A stretch of 64,000 bases of DNA from Actinomyces sp. AC-20-1. Its GTDB lineage: Bacteria; Actinomycetota; Actinomycetes; Actinomycetales; Actinomycetaceae. Below the pieces are notes generated by a model. That model made no database searches, was not told the DNA's origin, and saw only the letters and a program-made list of their open reading frames with translations. Position numbers and translations under genes: made by a program. The DNA lies in NCBI RefSeq assembly GCF_023369555.1, contig NZ_JACJVC010000002.1, positions 62,001 through 126,000 of the forward strand, given 5' to 3'. Shown one piece after another: positions 33,654-42,159 of the stretch (position 1 is its first letter; each line of letters starts with the position of its first letter).

Positions 33654-34166
33654 TCAGAGCCCGCTGCGGCCCTCGAAGCCGAAGACCGTCACCGCGGGCA
33701 CGCTCGCCCCGCCGCGCAGCTGCCCGGCGAGCAGGTCCATCACGTGCCGCTCGTGCGGAGGAACCCGCGGCAGGTCGTCGAGGGGGTACCAGGCGAGGCT
33801 CGCGGTCCTGGCGGCCTCCGAGATGGCCGGCTCGCCCCGCCAGCGCCTGAGGGTGAAGAACCAGTCCACCCGCTGCTCGCGCGGGTCGCCTCCGGGGTCG
33901 TTCGTGCGGTGCATGCCCGTGAGCGGCTCGAGGTCCGCCGGGTCGACGACGACGCCCAGCTCCTCCCCGGCCTCGCGCACGGCCGCCTCCAGGACGGACT
34001 CGCCGTCCTCCACGTGGCCGGCGGCGCCGCAGGCCCAGTAGCCGTCCATGTAGCCCGTGCCCTGGCGCAGCTGCAGCAGGACCTGAGGCAGGGCGTGCCC
34101 GGCGGGGGCCTCGCGCAGGAGCAGGACGTAGGCGGCGGGGACGAGGGCGAAGGGGCGGCGGCTCAC
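33654..34166 (-). CDS. Nudix hydrolase
   Basis: A 170-residue Nudix-fold pyrophosphatase. The Nudix box reads GHVEDGESVLEAAVREAGEELGV, fitting GX5EX7REUXEEXGU with all three metal-binding acids. Flanking strands YVLLLREAPAG and VDWFFTLRRWRG resemble the family that hydrolyses (d)NTP derivatives or coenzyme pyrophosphates; substrate is unknown. GTG 34166 is preceded at 6 nt by TAGCGT (complement of 34173-34178), another leaderless arrangement. Confidence 0.88.
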   Translation of the reverse strand: MSRRPFALVPAAYVLLLREAPAGHALPQVLLQLRQGTGYMDGYWACGAAGHVEDGESVLEAAVREAGEELGVVVDPADLEPLTGMHRTNDPGGDPREQRVDWFFTLRRWRGEPAISEAARTASLAWYPLDDLPRVPPHERHVMDLLAGQLRGGASVPAVTVFGFEGRSGL

Positions 34167-34222
34167 GCGCCCACGCTACCGGCGCCTATGCTGCCCCCAG
34201 GCCCGCCGTTCGAGGAGGAACC

Positions 34223-35227
34223 ATGCAGGAGCAGACCACGACCCTCACCGCCTCCGACTCCAAGCCCCTGTTCGTGCGGGCCTGGCTGCCCGACGGCGTG
34301 GGGCCCCTGCGCTGCGGGGAGGAGCGCGTGGGGGTTCCCGACGGCGCCCGCCCGCGCGCCGTCATCCAGCTCGTGCACGGCATGGCCGAGCACTCCGGCC
34401 GCTACGGGCGCCTCGGGCGGGCCGCCGTCGCCCGGGGGATCGCCGTCGTCGCCGACGACCACCGCGGGCACGGGGCCACCATCGCGGTGCCCGACGAGCG
34501 CGGACACACCGACGACGTCGACGGCTGGCAGCGGGTCCTGGACGACCTCACCCACGTGCGGGCCGCGGTCAACGCCTCCTGGCCGGGCGTCCCCGTCATC
34601 CTCATGGGCCACTCCTGGGGGTCGCTGCTCGTGCGCGGGTGGGTGGCTCAGCTGCCCCGGCACGCGCAGGCCCTGGGCGGTGAGGCGGCGCTCGCCGGCC
34701 TGGTGGTCATGGGCACGGCCGCGGGCCCCGGGCCGCTGGGGCACGTGGGCGTGGCGCTCGCCCGTGCCGAGGCCCGCCTGCGCGGGCCCCGGCACGTGTC
34801 CACCACCCTGGACCGGGTGGCCGGGGGCGGGAGGAACGCGCCCTTCGAGCCCCGGCGCACGGACTTCGACTGGCTCAGCCGCGACGAGGCGGAGGTGGAC
34901 GCCTACCTCGCCGACCCGCTGTGCGGGTTCGTGTGCACCAGCGCCTTCTTCCGCGACCTCGCCGTCGGCGCGGTCGAGGTCAACCGGCGGGCCTCCTTCG
35001 AGGCGGTCCCCCGGGACCTGCCGGTACTCGTCGTCTCGGGTGAGGCTGACCCGGTCGGCGGCATGGGCGAGGGCGTGCGGGCCGTGGCGACGGCGATGCG
35101 CCGGGCCGGGGTGCGTGACGTGACCCTGCGGCTGTACCCGGGGGCGCGCCACGAGCTGCTCAACGAGACGAACCGCGAGGAGGTCACGGCCGGGCTGCTG
35201 GCCTGGGTGGAGGAGCACCTGGGCTGA
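34223..35227 (+). CDS. Alpha/beta hydrolase (monoacylglycerol lipase-like)
   Basis: A 334-residue serine hydrolase of the lysophospholipase/monoglyceride lipase type. The oxyanion motif VHGMAEHSGRYGRL, nucleophile elbow GHSWGSLL, catalytic Asp in VSGEADPVGG and His in GARHELLNE are all present. No signal peptide is seen. GAGGAGG precedes ATG 34223, in contrast with the leaderless neighbours. Likely a cytoplasmic lipid or ester hydrolase. Confidence 0.88.
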   Translation: MQEQTTTLTASDSKPLFVRAWLPDGVGPLRCGEERVGVPDGARPRAVIQLVHGMAEHSGRYGRLGRAAVARGIAVVADDHRGHGATIAVPDERGHTDDVDGWQRVLDDLTHVRAAVNASWPGVPVILMGHSWGSLLVRGWVAQLPRHAQALGGEAALAGLVVMGTAAGPGPLGHVGVALARAEARLRGPRHVSTTLDRVAGGGRNAPFEPRRTDFDWLSRDEAEVDAYLADPLCGFVCTSAFFRDLAVGAVEVNRRASFEAVPRDLPVLVVSGEADPVGGMGEGVRAVATAMRRAGVRDVTLRLYPGARHELLNETNREEVTAGLLAWVEEHLG

Positions 35228-35259
35228 GCGGTGGGGCTGCGTGCTGCGACGGAGCGCTG

Positions 35260-35343
35260 TTGTGGGATATCCACAAAGCTGCCGCGGCAGTGCCGACGCC
35301 GGCGTCGGATGATCCGGGGGCTCCTGGCGTCTACGGTTGTCGC
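35260..35343 (+). promoter_or_regulatory. bioY upstream region with two palindromes and leaderless promoter
   Basis: TTGTGG-GATAT-CCACAA (35260-35276) and the perfect 16-bp palindrome CCGACGCCGGCGTCGG (35293-35308) precede bioY. TACGGT at 35332-35337 lies 6 nt before ATG 35344. One palindrome may bind a biotin-responsive repressor, but neither matches a BirA or BioQ site I can recall with certainty. Confidence 0.45.
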
Positions 35344-35952
35344 ATGTCGCTGAACAAGAACCTCTCGACGTCCCGCTCCCGCCTGAGCGCCGGGGGTGGT
35401 GCGGTGCGCGAGTCCTCCGTCGCCCTCCTCGGTGCGCTCACCCGTGAGGCCGTGCTCGTGCTGGCCGGCACCGCCGTCATCGCCCTCGTCGGCCAGCTGC
35501 GGGCGCCGCTGCCCTTCACCCCCGTCCCGGTGACGCTGGGCACGCTGGCCGTCCTCGGGGTCGGCGCCGTCCTCGGCTCGCGGCGCGGCGCGGCCTCCGC
35601 CCTGCTGCTGGCCCTGGCGGCCGCCATGGGCGCGCCGGTGCTGCAGGGCTTCACGAGCGGGGTCACGGCCTCCTTCGGCTACGTCATCGGCTACGCGCTG
35701 GTGGCGGTGGTCGCCGGGCGGGCCGTGCGCGCCGCCTCCTGGCCGCGCCGCCTGGGCCTCATGATGCTGGCCTCCGCGCTCGTGTACGTGCCGGGCCTGG
35801 CCTGGCTCGCCGTCGCCACCGGAGCCCCGCTGGGCGCGGTCCTCGGCATGGGGCTGGCCCCCTTCGTCGTCGGGGACCTGCTCAAGTCGCTCCTGGCCTC
35901 GGCGCTGCCCGCCCGCCTCTCACTGCCCGGGCGAACCGGCCTCGGGGGCTGA
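35344..35952 (+). CDS. bioY: Biotin transporter substrate-binding subunit BioY
   Basis: S component of an energy-coupling-factor biotin importer, 202 residues with about six membrane segments. Family features include the loop LRAPLPFTPVPVTLGTLAVLGVGAVLGSRRGA (biotin-site region), GVTASFGYVIGYALVAVVAGR and the C-terminal GLAPFVVGDLLKSLLASAL. No EcfAT genes are adjacent, so it relies on shared or distant modules, or functions alone as some BioY proteins do. Confidence 0.93.
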   Translation: MSLNKNLSTSRSRLSAGGGAVRESSVALLGALTREAVLVLAGTAVIALVGQLRAPLPFTPVPVTLGTLAVLGVGAVLGSRRGAASALLLALAAAMGAPVLQGFTSGVTASFGYVIGYALVAVVAGRAVRAASWPRRLGLMMLASALVYVPGLAWLAVATGAPLGAVLGMGLAPFVVGDLLKSLLASALPARLSLPGRTGLGG

Positions 35953-36126
35953 GCCCGCTCCTCCTCCCTCCTTCTCTTCTGTGCGGCGGCCTGTGGCCCA
36001 GGTGGCGCCTGCGGGCGTCCCTCGGGCTGCGGGCCGCCGCCTCTGAGCGCGGGGCGGGCCGCAGGCGGGCGCCGTTATTCGAGACGGGTTGTCCGGATCC
36101 TGGATGATGGGGGTAGGCATACCGGC

Positions 36127-37119
36127 ATGACCGCCCCTGTCACCACTCCCGGGCCCGCGCCAAGCAATGAGCCCAGCAGCGAGGACCGCTCCGCGCGCCT
36201 CGCCGTCACCGTCTTCCCCCTCATGATCATCGCCTCCTTCATCATGGCGATGCTCCTGCCCGAGCAGCTCTCCCCGCTCAGCGCCGGCACCAGCTACGCG
36301 CTCGGCATCATCATGTTCGGCATGGGCCTGACGCTCACGCCGCCCGACTTCGCCCTCGTCGTCAAGCGGCCCCTGCCCGTCCTCATCGGCGTCCTCGCCC
36401 AGTTCGTCATCATGCCGCTCACCGCGGTCCTGCTCACCTGGCTCCTCCACCTGCCCAGCGCCATCGCCGTCGGCGTCGTCCTCGTCGGGTGCGCACCCGG
36501 CGGCACCTCCTCCAACGTCATCTCCTACCTCGCGCGCGGAGACGTCGCCCTGAGCGTCACCATGACCTCCGTCTCCACCCTGCTGGCGCCCCTGGCGACT
36601 CCGCTGCTCACCCAGTGGCTCGCCGGCGCCTACATGCCCGTCAACGCCGGCGCCATGGCGACGAGCATCGTCAAGATGGTCCTCGTGCCCGTCATCGGAG
36701 GGCTCGTCGTGCGCATGCTCCTGCCGCGCCTGGTCGCCAGGGTCCTGCCCGCCATGCCCTGGGTCTCCGTCCTCGGCATCTGCTACGTCGTCATGGCCGT
36801 CGTGTCCGGCTCCGCGGGCAAGATCCTGTCCGCCGGCGCGACCGTGCTCGCCGTCGTCGTGCTCCACAACCTCATCGGCTACCTGCTCGGCTTCGTCACG
36901 GGCAAGGTCCTCGTCCGCGACGAGCGCGTCGCGCGCACCACCTCCATCGAGGTCGGCATGCAGAACTCCGGGCTCGCCGCCACCCTGGCTGCCGGCCACT
37001 TTGCCTCCACCCCCGAGACCGCCCTGCCCGGTGCCGTCTTCTCCGTGTGGCACAACCTCTCCGGCGCCGTCCTGGCCATGTGCTACCGCAGCCGCGACCG
37101 CAAGGTGCTCGCGGCCTGA
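36127..37119 (+). CDS. BASS-family sodium symporter
   Basis: A 330-residue bile acid:sodium symporter-family carrier with ten TM segments. Sodium-site signatures are VGCAPGGTSSNVISYLARGD near residue 120 and EVGMQNSGLAATLAAG near residue 280. Bacterial members move organic anions such as pantoate or 2-keto acids; the substrate is not readable here. AGGCAT/TAGGCA lies 6-7 nt before ATG 36127, so leaderless. The first 25 residues form a soluble tail. Confidence 0.9.
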   Translation: MTAPVTTPGPAPSNEPSSEDRSARLAVTVFPLMIIASFIMAMLLPEQLSPLSAGTSYALGIIMFGMGLTLTPPDFALVVKRPLPVLIGVLAQFVIMPLTAVLLTWLLHLPSAIAVGVVLVGCAPGGTSSNVISYLARGDVALSVTMTSVSTLLAPLATPLLTQWLAGAYMPVNAGAMATSIVKMVLVPVIGGLVVRMLLPRLVARVLPAMPWVSVLGICYVVMAVVSGSAGKILSAGATVLAVVVLHNLIGYLLGFVTGKVLVRDERVARTTSIEVGMQNSGLAATLAAGHFASTPETALPGAVFSVWHNLSGAVLAMCYRSRDRKVLAA

Positions 37120-37159
37120 GTGGGGGCCAGCGGCGCTGCGGTGGCCTAGCCTGAGGCCC

Positions 37160-38236
37160 ATGCCCGCCAGCGCCCCGGTCCTGTCCGTCCTCGACCTCGT
37201 CCCCGTCAGCGCCGGGCGCACCCGGGCCCAGGCCCTGGCTGAGATGACCGGGCTCGCCCGCACCGCCGAGGCCTGCGGCTACCACCGCTACTGGATCGCC
37301 GAGCACCACGGCTCCACCACCTACCTCGCCGCCGCCACCACCGTCCTCATGGGGCAGGTCCTGGCGGCCACCGAGCGCATCGGCGTCGCCTCGGGCGGCA
37401 TCATGCTGCCCAACCACGCGCCGCTCGTCGTCGCCGAGCAGGTCGGCACCCTGGCCGAGCTCTACCCCGGCCGCGTGGCCCTGGGCCTGGGGCGCGCCCC
37501 GGGCACCGACCCGCTCACCGCCTCCGCCCTGCGCCGCCGGGCCGCTGACCCCCGCTCCTTCGCCCAGGAGGTCCTCGAGACCCTGGTCTACCTCGGCCAG
37601 GTGCCCGACGACGTCCCCGCCGCCGTCCCGGGCTCACTCGTCCCCGGTGCCGGCCCCGGCGAGCTCCCCGCCCCCGTCCGCCGGGTGCGCGCCGTGCCGG
37701 GGGAGGGCACCGGCCCCCAGGCCTGGGTGCTGGGCTCCTCCGTCAACGGCGCCCGCGTGGCCGGCACGCTCGGCCTGCCCCTCGCCGTCGCCTCGCACTT
37801 CGCCCCCGCCCAGGCGGAGGCCGCCGTCGTCACCTACCGCTCCGTCTTCGACGCCTCCGCCCCCACCTCGCCCGACGCGCGCCCCCACGTGGCCGCCGCC
37901 GTCAACGTCATGGTCGCCCCCACCGAGGGCGAGGCTCGGCGGCTGTTCACGACGGCGATGGCCGCCGCCGCCCGGGTCGTCGGCGGCCGCCCCGCCCCGC
38001 TGGACCCTCCCAGTGAGGACCCCGCCGCCTGGCGGGACCTGGCGCCGGGCCGGGAGGCCGCCGTCGAGCAGGCCATGGCCCTGTCCTTCGTCGGCACCGC
38101 CGCCGACGTCGCCACCCGGCTGAGGGCGCTGACCGAGCGCTGGGGCCTGGAGGAGGTGCTGGTGGTCAGCTATGCGCACGACGCCTGCGCCCGGCGCCGC
38201 TCCTACGAGATGCTGGCCCGCGCGTGGATGACGTGA
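37160..38236 (+). CDS. LLM-class flavin-dependent oxidoreductase
   Basis: Luciferase-like monooxygenase of 358 residues. The MsnO8-type opening LSVLDLVPVSAGRT is followed by CGYHRYWIAEHHGS, IGVASGGIMLPNHAPLVVAEQ and LYPGRVALGLGRAPGTD, which are the flavin-binding strands of the TIM barrel. The C-terminal VGTAADVATRLRAL is typical. ATG 37160 has TAGCCT (37147-37152) 7 nt upstream. Oxidised substrate unknown. Confidence 0.88.
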   Translation: MPASAPVLSVLDLVPVSAGRTRAQALAEMTGLARTAEACGYHRYWIAEHHGSTTYLAAATTVLMGQVLAATERIGVASGGIMLPNHAPLVVAEQVGTLAELYPGRVALGLGRAPGTDPLTASALRRRAADPRSFAQEVLETLVYLGQVPDDVPAAVPGSLVPGAGPGELPAPVRRVRAVPGEGTGPQAWVLGSSVNGARVAGTLGLPLAVASHFAPAQAEAAVVTYRSVFDASAPTSPDARPHVAAAVNVMVAPTEGEARRLFTTAMAAAARVVGGRPAPLDPPSEDPAAWRDLAPGREAAVEQAMALSFVGTAADVATRLRALTERWGLEEVLVVSYAHDACARRRSYEMLARAWMT

Positions 38237-38362
38237 CCACTCTCACGGTGCATCGTCATGCGTGAGGCAGTGCAGGAGCAGATCGGCGTCGCTATGGTCC
38301 TGAACGTGCCTTCGTGCCCTCAGCCGAGGTGGCGTCTCCGGTCGTCTCTTTGGCTGGACCCG

Positions 38363-38394
38363 CGTATTCTCATACGGTCCGCGGTGTATATAAC
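38363..38394 (+). promoter_or_regulatory. Promoter region of the peptide ABC operon
   Basis: The inverted repeat CGTAT-TCTC-ATACG (38363-38376) is followed by an AT-rich -10, TATATAAC at 38387-38394, unusual in this GC-rich DNA. A leader of about 75 nt and GGAGG (38467-38471) precede the ATG. The repeat may be an operator. Confidence 0.5.
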
Positions 38395-38476
38395 CTCGAC
38401 ATAAGCCTTGCGCACCCCGCCGAGGCGGGCGCGGGCCCCACCGGCCACGCGCCATCCCACCCCACTGGAGGTCCCC

Positions 38477-40126
38477 ATGACCACTGCTCAGATCTCGCGC
38501 CGCATGTTCGGCGGCCTCGGCGCCGCCGGCATCACGGCTCTCCTCCTCGCCTCCTGCGGCTCCAACGACTCCTCCGGCTCCGGCTCCTCCGAGGGCTCCG
38601 GCTCCGGCCAGGCCGCCGCCGCCGGCGGCAAGCTCACCCTCGCCTACAACTCCGACGGCCCGCACAAGGCCTGGGTCGAGGCCGTGTGCAACTCCGTGAG
38701 CAACACGCTGGGCATCAGCATGGAGCCGCTGCCCTTCGCCCAGTTCTCCGAGATGCGCAAGCAGATCACCGACCACACCCTCCTCGGCGCCTTCCGCACC
38801 GGCTGGCAGGGCGACTACCCGTCGATGGCCAACTTCCTCGGCGCCACCTTCCGCACCGGCGCCGGCGCCAACGACTCGCGCTACTCCAACGAGGAGTTCG
38901 ACAAGTTCCTCGACGAGGCCGCCGCCGCCAGCACCGACGACGCCGCCCTCGAGCTCCACCTCAAGGCGCAGGCCGTCCTCATGAAGGACCTGCCCGCCAT
39001 CCCGCTGTGGTACCAGAACGGCTTCGGCGGCCACTCCAACAACGTCTCCGACGTCGTCTTCAACTGGAAGTCCGTCCCCGAGTACAGCGCGGTCAAGACC
39101 ACCGCCGCCGACGGCATCATCTTCGCCAACGGTACCGAGCCGCAGAACGCCCTCATCCCCTCCAACACCAACGAGGTCGGAGGTGGGCGCGTCGTCGACC
39201 TCGTCTTCGCCAACCTCGTGCGCTTCGAGGTCGACGGCACCCCCGTCAACGAGGTCGCCGAGTCCATCGAGACCGAGGACAACCAGACCTACACCATCAA
39301 GATCAAGGACGGCTGGACCTTCACCGACGGCACCCCCGTCACCGCCGACTCCTTCATCAAGGCGTGGAACTACGGCGCCCTGCTGTCCAACGCCCACCTG
39401 TCGAGCTACTTCTACGAGGTCATCGAGGGCTTCTCCTTCGAGGAGGACTCCGAGCTCACCGGTCTGACCAAGATCGACGACCTCACCTTCACCGTCAAGC
39501 TCACCGCCCCCGCCTCCGACTTCAAGCTCCGCCTGGGCTACACCGCCTTCGCGCCGCTGCCCGAGGTCGCCTTCGAGGACATGGAGGCCTTCGGTCAGGC
39601 CCCCATCGGCAACGGCCCCTACAAGGTCGACAGCTGGACGCACGACTCCGAGATCGTCCTTTCCAAGAACGCCGACTACAAGGGCGGGGTGACGGTCGCC
39701 AACGAGGGTGTCACCTTCACCATGTACACGGACTACGACGCCGCCTACAACGACCTGCTCGCGGACTCCCTCGACGTCATCGACGCCCTGCCGGACTCGG
39801 CCCTGTCCACCTTCGCCGAGGAGCTCGGTGAGCGCGCGATCAACCAGCCGGGTGCCGTCGTCCAGCTCTTCGCGATCGACTGCGAGGCCGAGCACTTCAA
39901 GATGGACGAGGAGGGCCGCCTGCGCCGCGCCGCCCTGTCCCGGGCCGTCAACCGCAAGGAGATCTGCGACACGCTGTTCTACGGCACCCGCACCCCGGCC
40001 TCCGACTTCACCTCCCCGGTCATCGCCGGCTGGACGGAGGACGTGGAGGGCAACGAGGTCCTGGACTTCGACGAGGCCGAGGCCAAGAGCCTGTGGGAGC
40101 AGGCCAACGCCATCGCCGAGTTCTGA
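38477..40126 (+). CDS. Oligopeptide ABC transporter substrate-binding lipoprotein, circularly permuted
   Basis: Type II (DppA/OppA family) peptide-binding lipoprotein, 549 residues. Twin-Arg SRRMFGGLG and lipobox LLLASC place the lipid-modified Cys at 27, followed by a Ser/Gly linker. The next 160 residues (KLTLAYNSDGPHKAW, FRTGWQGDYPS, LPAIPLWYQN, VVFNWKSVPEY) are what normally forms the C-terminus of this family. Only after residue 209 comes the usual start of the mature protein (IIFANGTEPQNALIPSNTNE), running to NRKEICDTLFYG and ending LWEQANAIAEF. The family order is therefore inverted without loss of either part. Near-identical 15-bp direct repeats bound the moved 486-bp segment. The frame is intact and the operon complete, so it may be functional. 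Confidence 0.85.
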   Translation: MTTAQISRRMFGGLGAAGITALLLASCGSNDSSGSGSSEGSGSGQAAAAGGKLTLAYNSDGPHKAWVEAVCNSVSNTLGISMEPLPFAQFSEMRKQITDHTLLGAFRTGWQGDYPSMANFLGATFRTGAGANDSRYSNEEFDKFLDEAAAASTDDAALELHLKAQAVLMKDLPAIPLWYQNGFGGHSNNVSDVVFNWKSVPEYSAVKTTAADGIIFANGTEPQNALIPSNTNEVGGGRVVDLVFANLVRFEVDGTPVNEVAESIETEDNQTYTIKIKDGWTFTDGTPVTADSFIKAWNYGALLSNAHLSSYFYEVIEGFSFEEDSELTGLTKIDDLTFTVKLTAPASDFKLRLGYTAFAPLPEVAFEDMEAFGQAPIGNGPYKVDSWTHDSEIVLSKNADYKGGVTVANEGVTFTMYTDYDAAYNDLLADSLDVIDALPDSALSTFAEELGERAINQPGAVVQLFAIDCEAEHFKMDEEGRLRRAALSRAVNRKEICDTLFYGTRTPASDFTSPVIAGWTEDVEGNEVLDFDEAEAKSLWEQANAIAEF

Positions 40127-40182
40127 CACCCACCTGAGACCGTCCCTCAGGCCCCTGGCGGTCTGACGGTCCCAGCCTCACC

Positions 40183-40224
40183 GTGCACCGGGCCCGTACC
40201 CTGCGAGGTGCGGGCCCGGCGCAC
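40183..40224 (+). promoter_or_regulatory. Strong intercistronic hairpin between binding protein and permease
   Basis: GTGCACCGGGCCCG (40183-40196) pairs with CGGGCCCGGCGCAC (40211-40224) at 13 of 14 positions around a 14-nt loop. Hairpins in this position commonly stabilise the upstream message or cut read-through, giving more binding protein than membrane subunits. Confidence 0.6.
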
Positions 40225-40280
40225 GTCGGGACCAGCCCGACATGCCCGTCCCACCCCCGACCCACCCAAAGGAGGCGCCG

Positions 40281-41210
40281 ATGGTCCGCTACGCCGGACG
40301 CAGGCTGCTGCAGATGATCCCCGTGTTCTTCGGGGCCACCCTCCTGATCTACGCGATGGTCTTCGCACTGCCCGGAGACCCCGTCGCCGCCCTCGGAGGC
40401 GAGCGCGCCCTGAGCCCGGCCGTGCAGGAGCAGATCCGCGCCAGCTACAACCTGGACAAGCCCTTCCTCGTGCAGTACCTGCTGTACCTCAAGGGCGTGT
40501 TCACCCTCGACCTGGGCACGACGCTGCGCGGCTCGCGCCCCATCGTCGAGGTCCTGGCCGGCGCCTACCCGGTGACCATCAAGCTCGCCCTCATGGCCCT
40601 GACCTTCGAGGCCGTCGCCGGCATCACGGTCGGCTTCATCGCCGGTGTGCGCAAGGGCCGCTGGTTCGACGCCACCGCCCTCGTGCTCTCCCTCGTCGTC
40701 ATCGCCGTGCCGACCTTCGTCATCGGCTTCCTCCTGCAGTTCTTCATCGGCGTGCGCCTGGGGTGGCTGCCGGTCACCGCAGGCAACAGCCCCGGTTTCA
40801 AGGAGCTGCTCATGCCGGCCCTCGTGCTCGGCGCCGTCTCCTTCGCCTACGTGCTGCGCCTGACGCGCACCGAGGTCGCCGAGAACCTCTCCGCCGACTA
40901 CGTGCGCACCGCGCGCGCCAAGGGCCTGTCCGGCACCCGCGTCATGGTCGTCCACGTCCTGCGCAACTCGCTCGTGCCCGTCATCACCTTCCTCGGCGCG
41001 GACCTCGGCGCCCTCATGGGCGGCGCCATCGTCACCGAGGGCATCTTCAACATCAGCGGCGTCGGAGGCACCCTCTACCGCGCCATCCTCCAGGGTGAGG
41101 GCCCCACCGTCGTGTCCTTCACGACCGTCCTCATCCTCGTCTTCATCATCTCCAACCTCGTCGTGGACCTGCTCTACGCCGCTCTCGACCCGAGGATCCG
41201 CTATGCCTGA
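40281..41210 (+). CDS. Peptide ABC transporter permease, DppB/OppB type
   Basis: First membrane subunit of the peptide importer, 309 residues. It opens MVRYAGRRLLQMIPVFFGATLLIY, has the external PGDPVAALGGE loop, and carries the ATPase-contact loop DYVRTARAKGLS...LRNSLVPV. Six TM segments are visible, ending with LDPRIRYA, the usual OppB terminus. AAAGGAGG precedes ATG 40281. Its end overlaps the start of the next gene by 8 bp. Confidence 0.93.
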   Translation: MVRYAGRRLLQMIPVFFGATLLIYAMVFALPGDPVAALGGERALSPAVQEQIRASYNLDKPFLVQYLLYLKGVFTLDLGTTLRGSRPIVEVLAGAYPVTIKLALMALTFEAVAGITVGFIAGVRKGRWFDATALVLSLVVIAVPTFVIGFLLQFFIGVRLGWLPVTAGNSPGFKELLMPALVLGAVSFAYVLRLTRTEVAENLSADYVRTARAKGLSGTRVMVVHVLRNSLVPVITFLGADLGALMGGAIVTEGIFNISGVGGTLYRAILQGEGPTVVSFTTVLILVFIISNLVVDLLYAALDPRIRYA

Positions 41211-42159
41211 CAACCAGCACACCCTCGCCCGCCCCGGCCAGGAGCGCTACGTCGCCGAGATCGACGAGCAGGGCCTGGGCGCCGTCGACGCCGTCTCCGA
41301 CGAGTCCGCCCCCTCCTCCATGTGGGGCGAGGCCTGGAAGCAGCTGCGCCGCCGCCCGATCTTCTGGGTCGCCGCCGTCCTCATCGTCGGCGCCCTCCTC
41401 CTGGCCATCGCCCCGGGCCTGTTCACCCGGGTGGACCCCACCTTCTGCCAGCTGCGCGACTCCTACGGCCCCGCCACCGGCGGCCACCCCTTCGGCTTCG
41501 ACCGCCAGGGCTGCGACATCTTCTCGCGCACCATCCACGGCGCCCGTGCCTCCGTCACCGTCGGCGTGCTCACGACGCTCATCGTCGTGCTCATCGGCGC
41601 CGTCATCGGCTCCCTCGCCGGCTTCTTCGGCGGCTGGCTCGACGCGCTGCTCGCCCGCTTCACCGACATCTTCTTCGCGGTGCCCTTCGTGCTGGCCGCC
41701 ATCGTTGTCATGCAGATGTTCAAGGGCCGCTCCTCCATCGCCACCGTCGTGCTGGTCCTGGCCATCTTCGGCTGGCCCCAGATCGCCCGCATCACCCGCG
41801 GCGCCGTCATGAGCGTGAAGAACGAGGACTTCGTCACCGCCTCGCGCTCGCTCGGATCCAGCCGGATGGCGATCCTCGTGCGCCACGTGCTGCCCAACGC
41901 CGCCGCTCCCATCATCGTGACCGCGACCGTCCAGCTCGGCGCCTTCATCGTCTCCGAGGCGACCCTGTCCTTCCTCGGCGTCGGCCTGCCGCCCTCGATG
42001 GTCTCCTGGGGGGCGGACATCGCCTCCGCTCAGGCCGCCCTGCGCGACCACATCTCCGTCCTCCTCTACCCGGCCGGGGCCCTGGCCCTGACCGTCCTCG
42101 GATTCATCATGATGGGCGACGCCGTGCGCGACGCCCTCGACCCGAAGGCCCGCAAGTGA
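41203..42159 (+). CDS. Peptide ABC transporter permease, DppC/OppC type
   Basis: Second membrane subunit, 318 residues. A 40-residue soluble leader precedes the N-terminal OppC module (WKQLRRRPIFWVAAVLIVGALLL). The extracytoplasmic HPFGFDRQGCDIFSRTIHGAR segment is the family signature (HPLGTDxxGRDxxSR), and the EAA loop reads EDFVTASRSLGSSRMAILVRHVLPN. It ends DALDPKARK. The stop overlaps the ATPase GTG as GTGA. Confidence 0.93.
   Translation: MPDNQHTLARPGQERYVAEIDEQGLGAVDAVSDESAPSSMWGEAWKQLRRRPIFWVAAVLIVGALLLAIAPGLFTRVDPTFCQLRDSYGPATGGHPFGFDRQGCDIFSRTIHGARASVTVGVLTTLIVVLIGAVIGSLAGFFGGWLDALLARFTDIFFAVPFVLAAIVVMQMFKGRSSIATVVLVLAIFGWPQIARITRGAVMSVKNEDFVTASRSLGSSRMAILVRHVLPNAAAPIIVTATVQLGAFIVSEATLSFLGVGLPPSMVSWGADIASAQAALRDHISVLLYPAGALALTVLGFIMMGDAVRDALDPKARK

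Noticed and set aside
38306-38404. 32-codon frame beginning GTG after TATGGT, containing two Trp codons, possibly a leader peptide
   Set aside because: It runs through the likely promoter of the peptide operon and has no attenuator-like structure after it.
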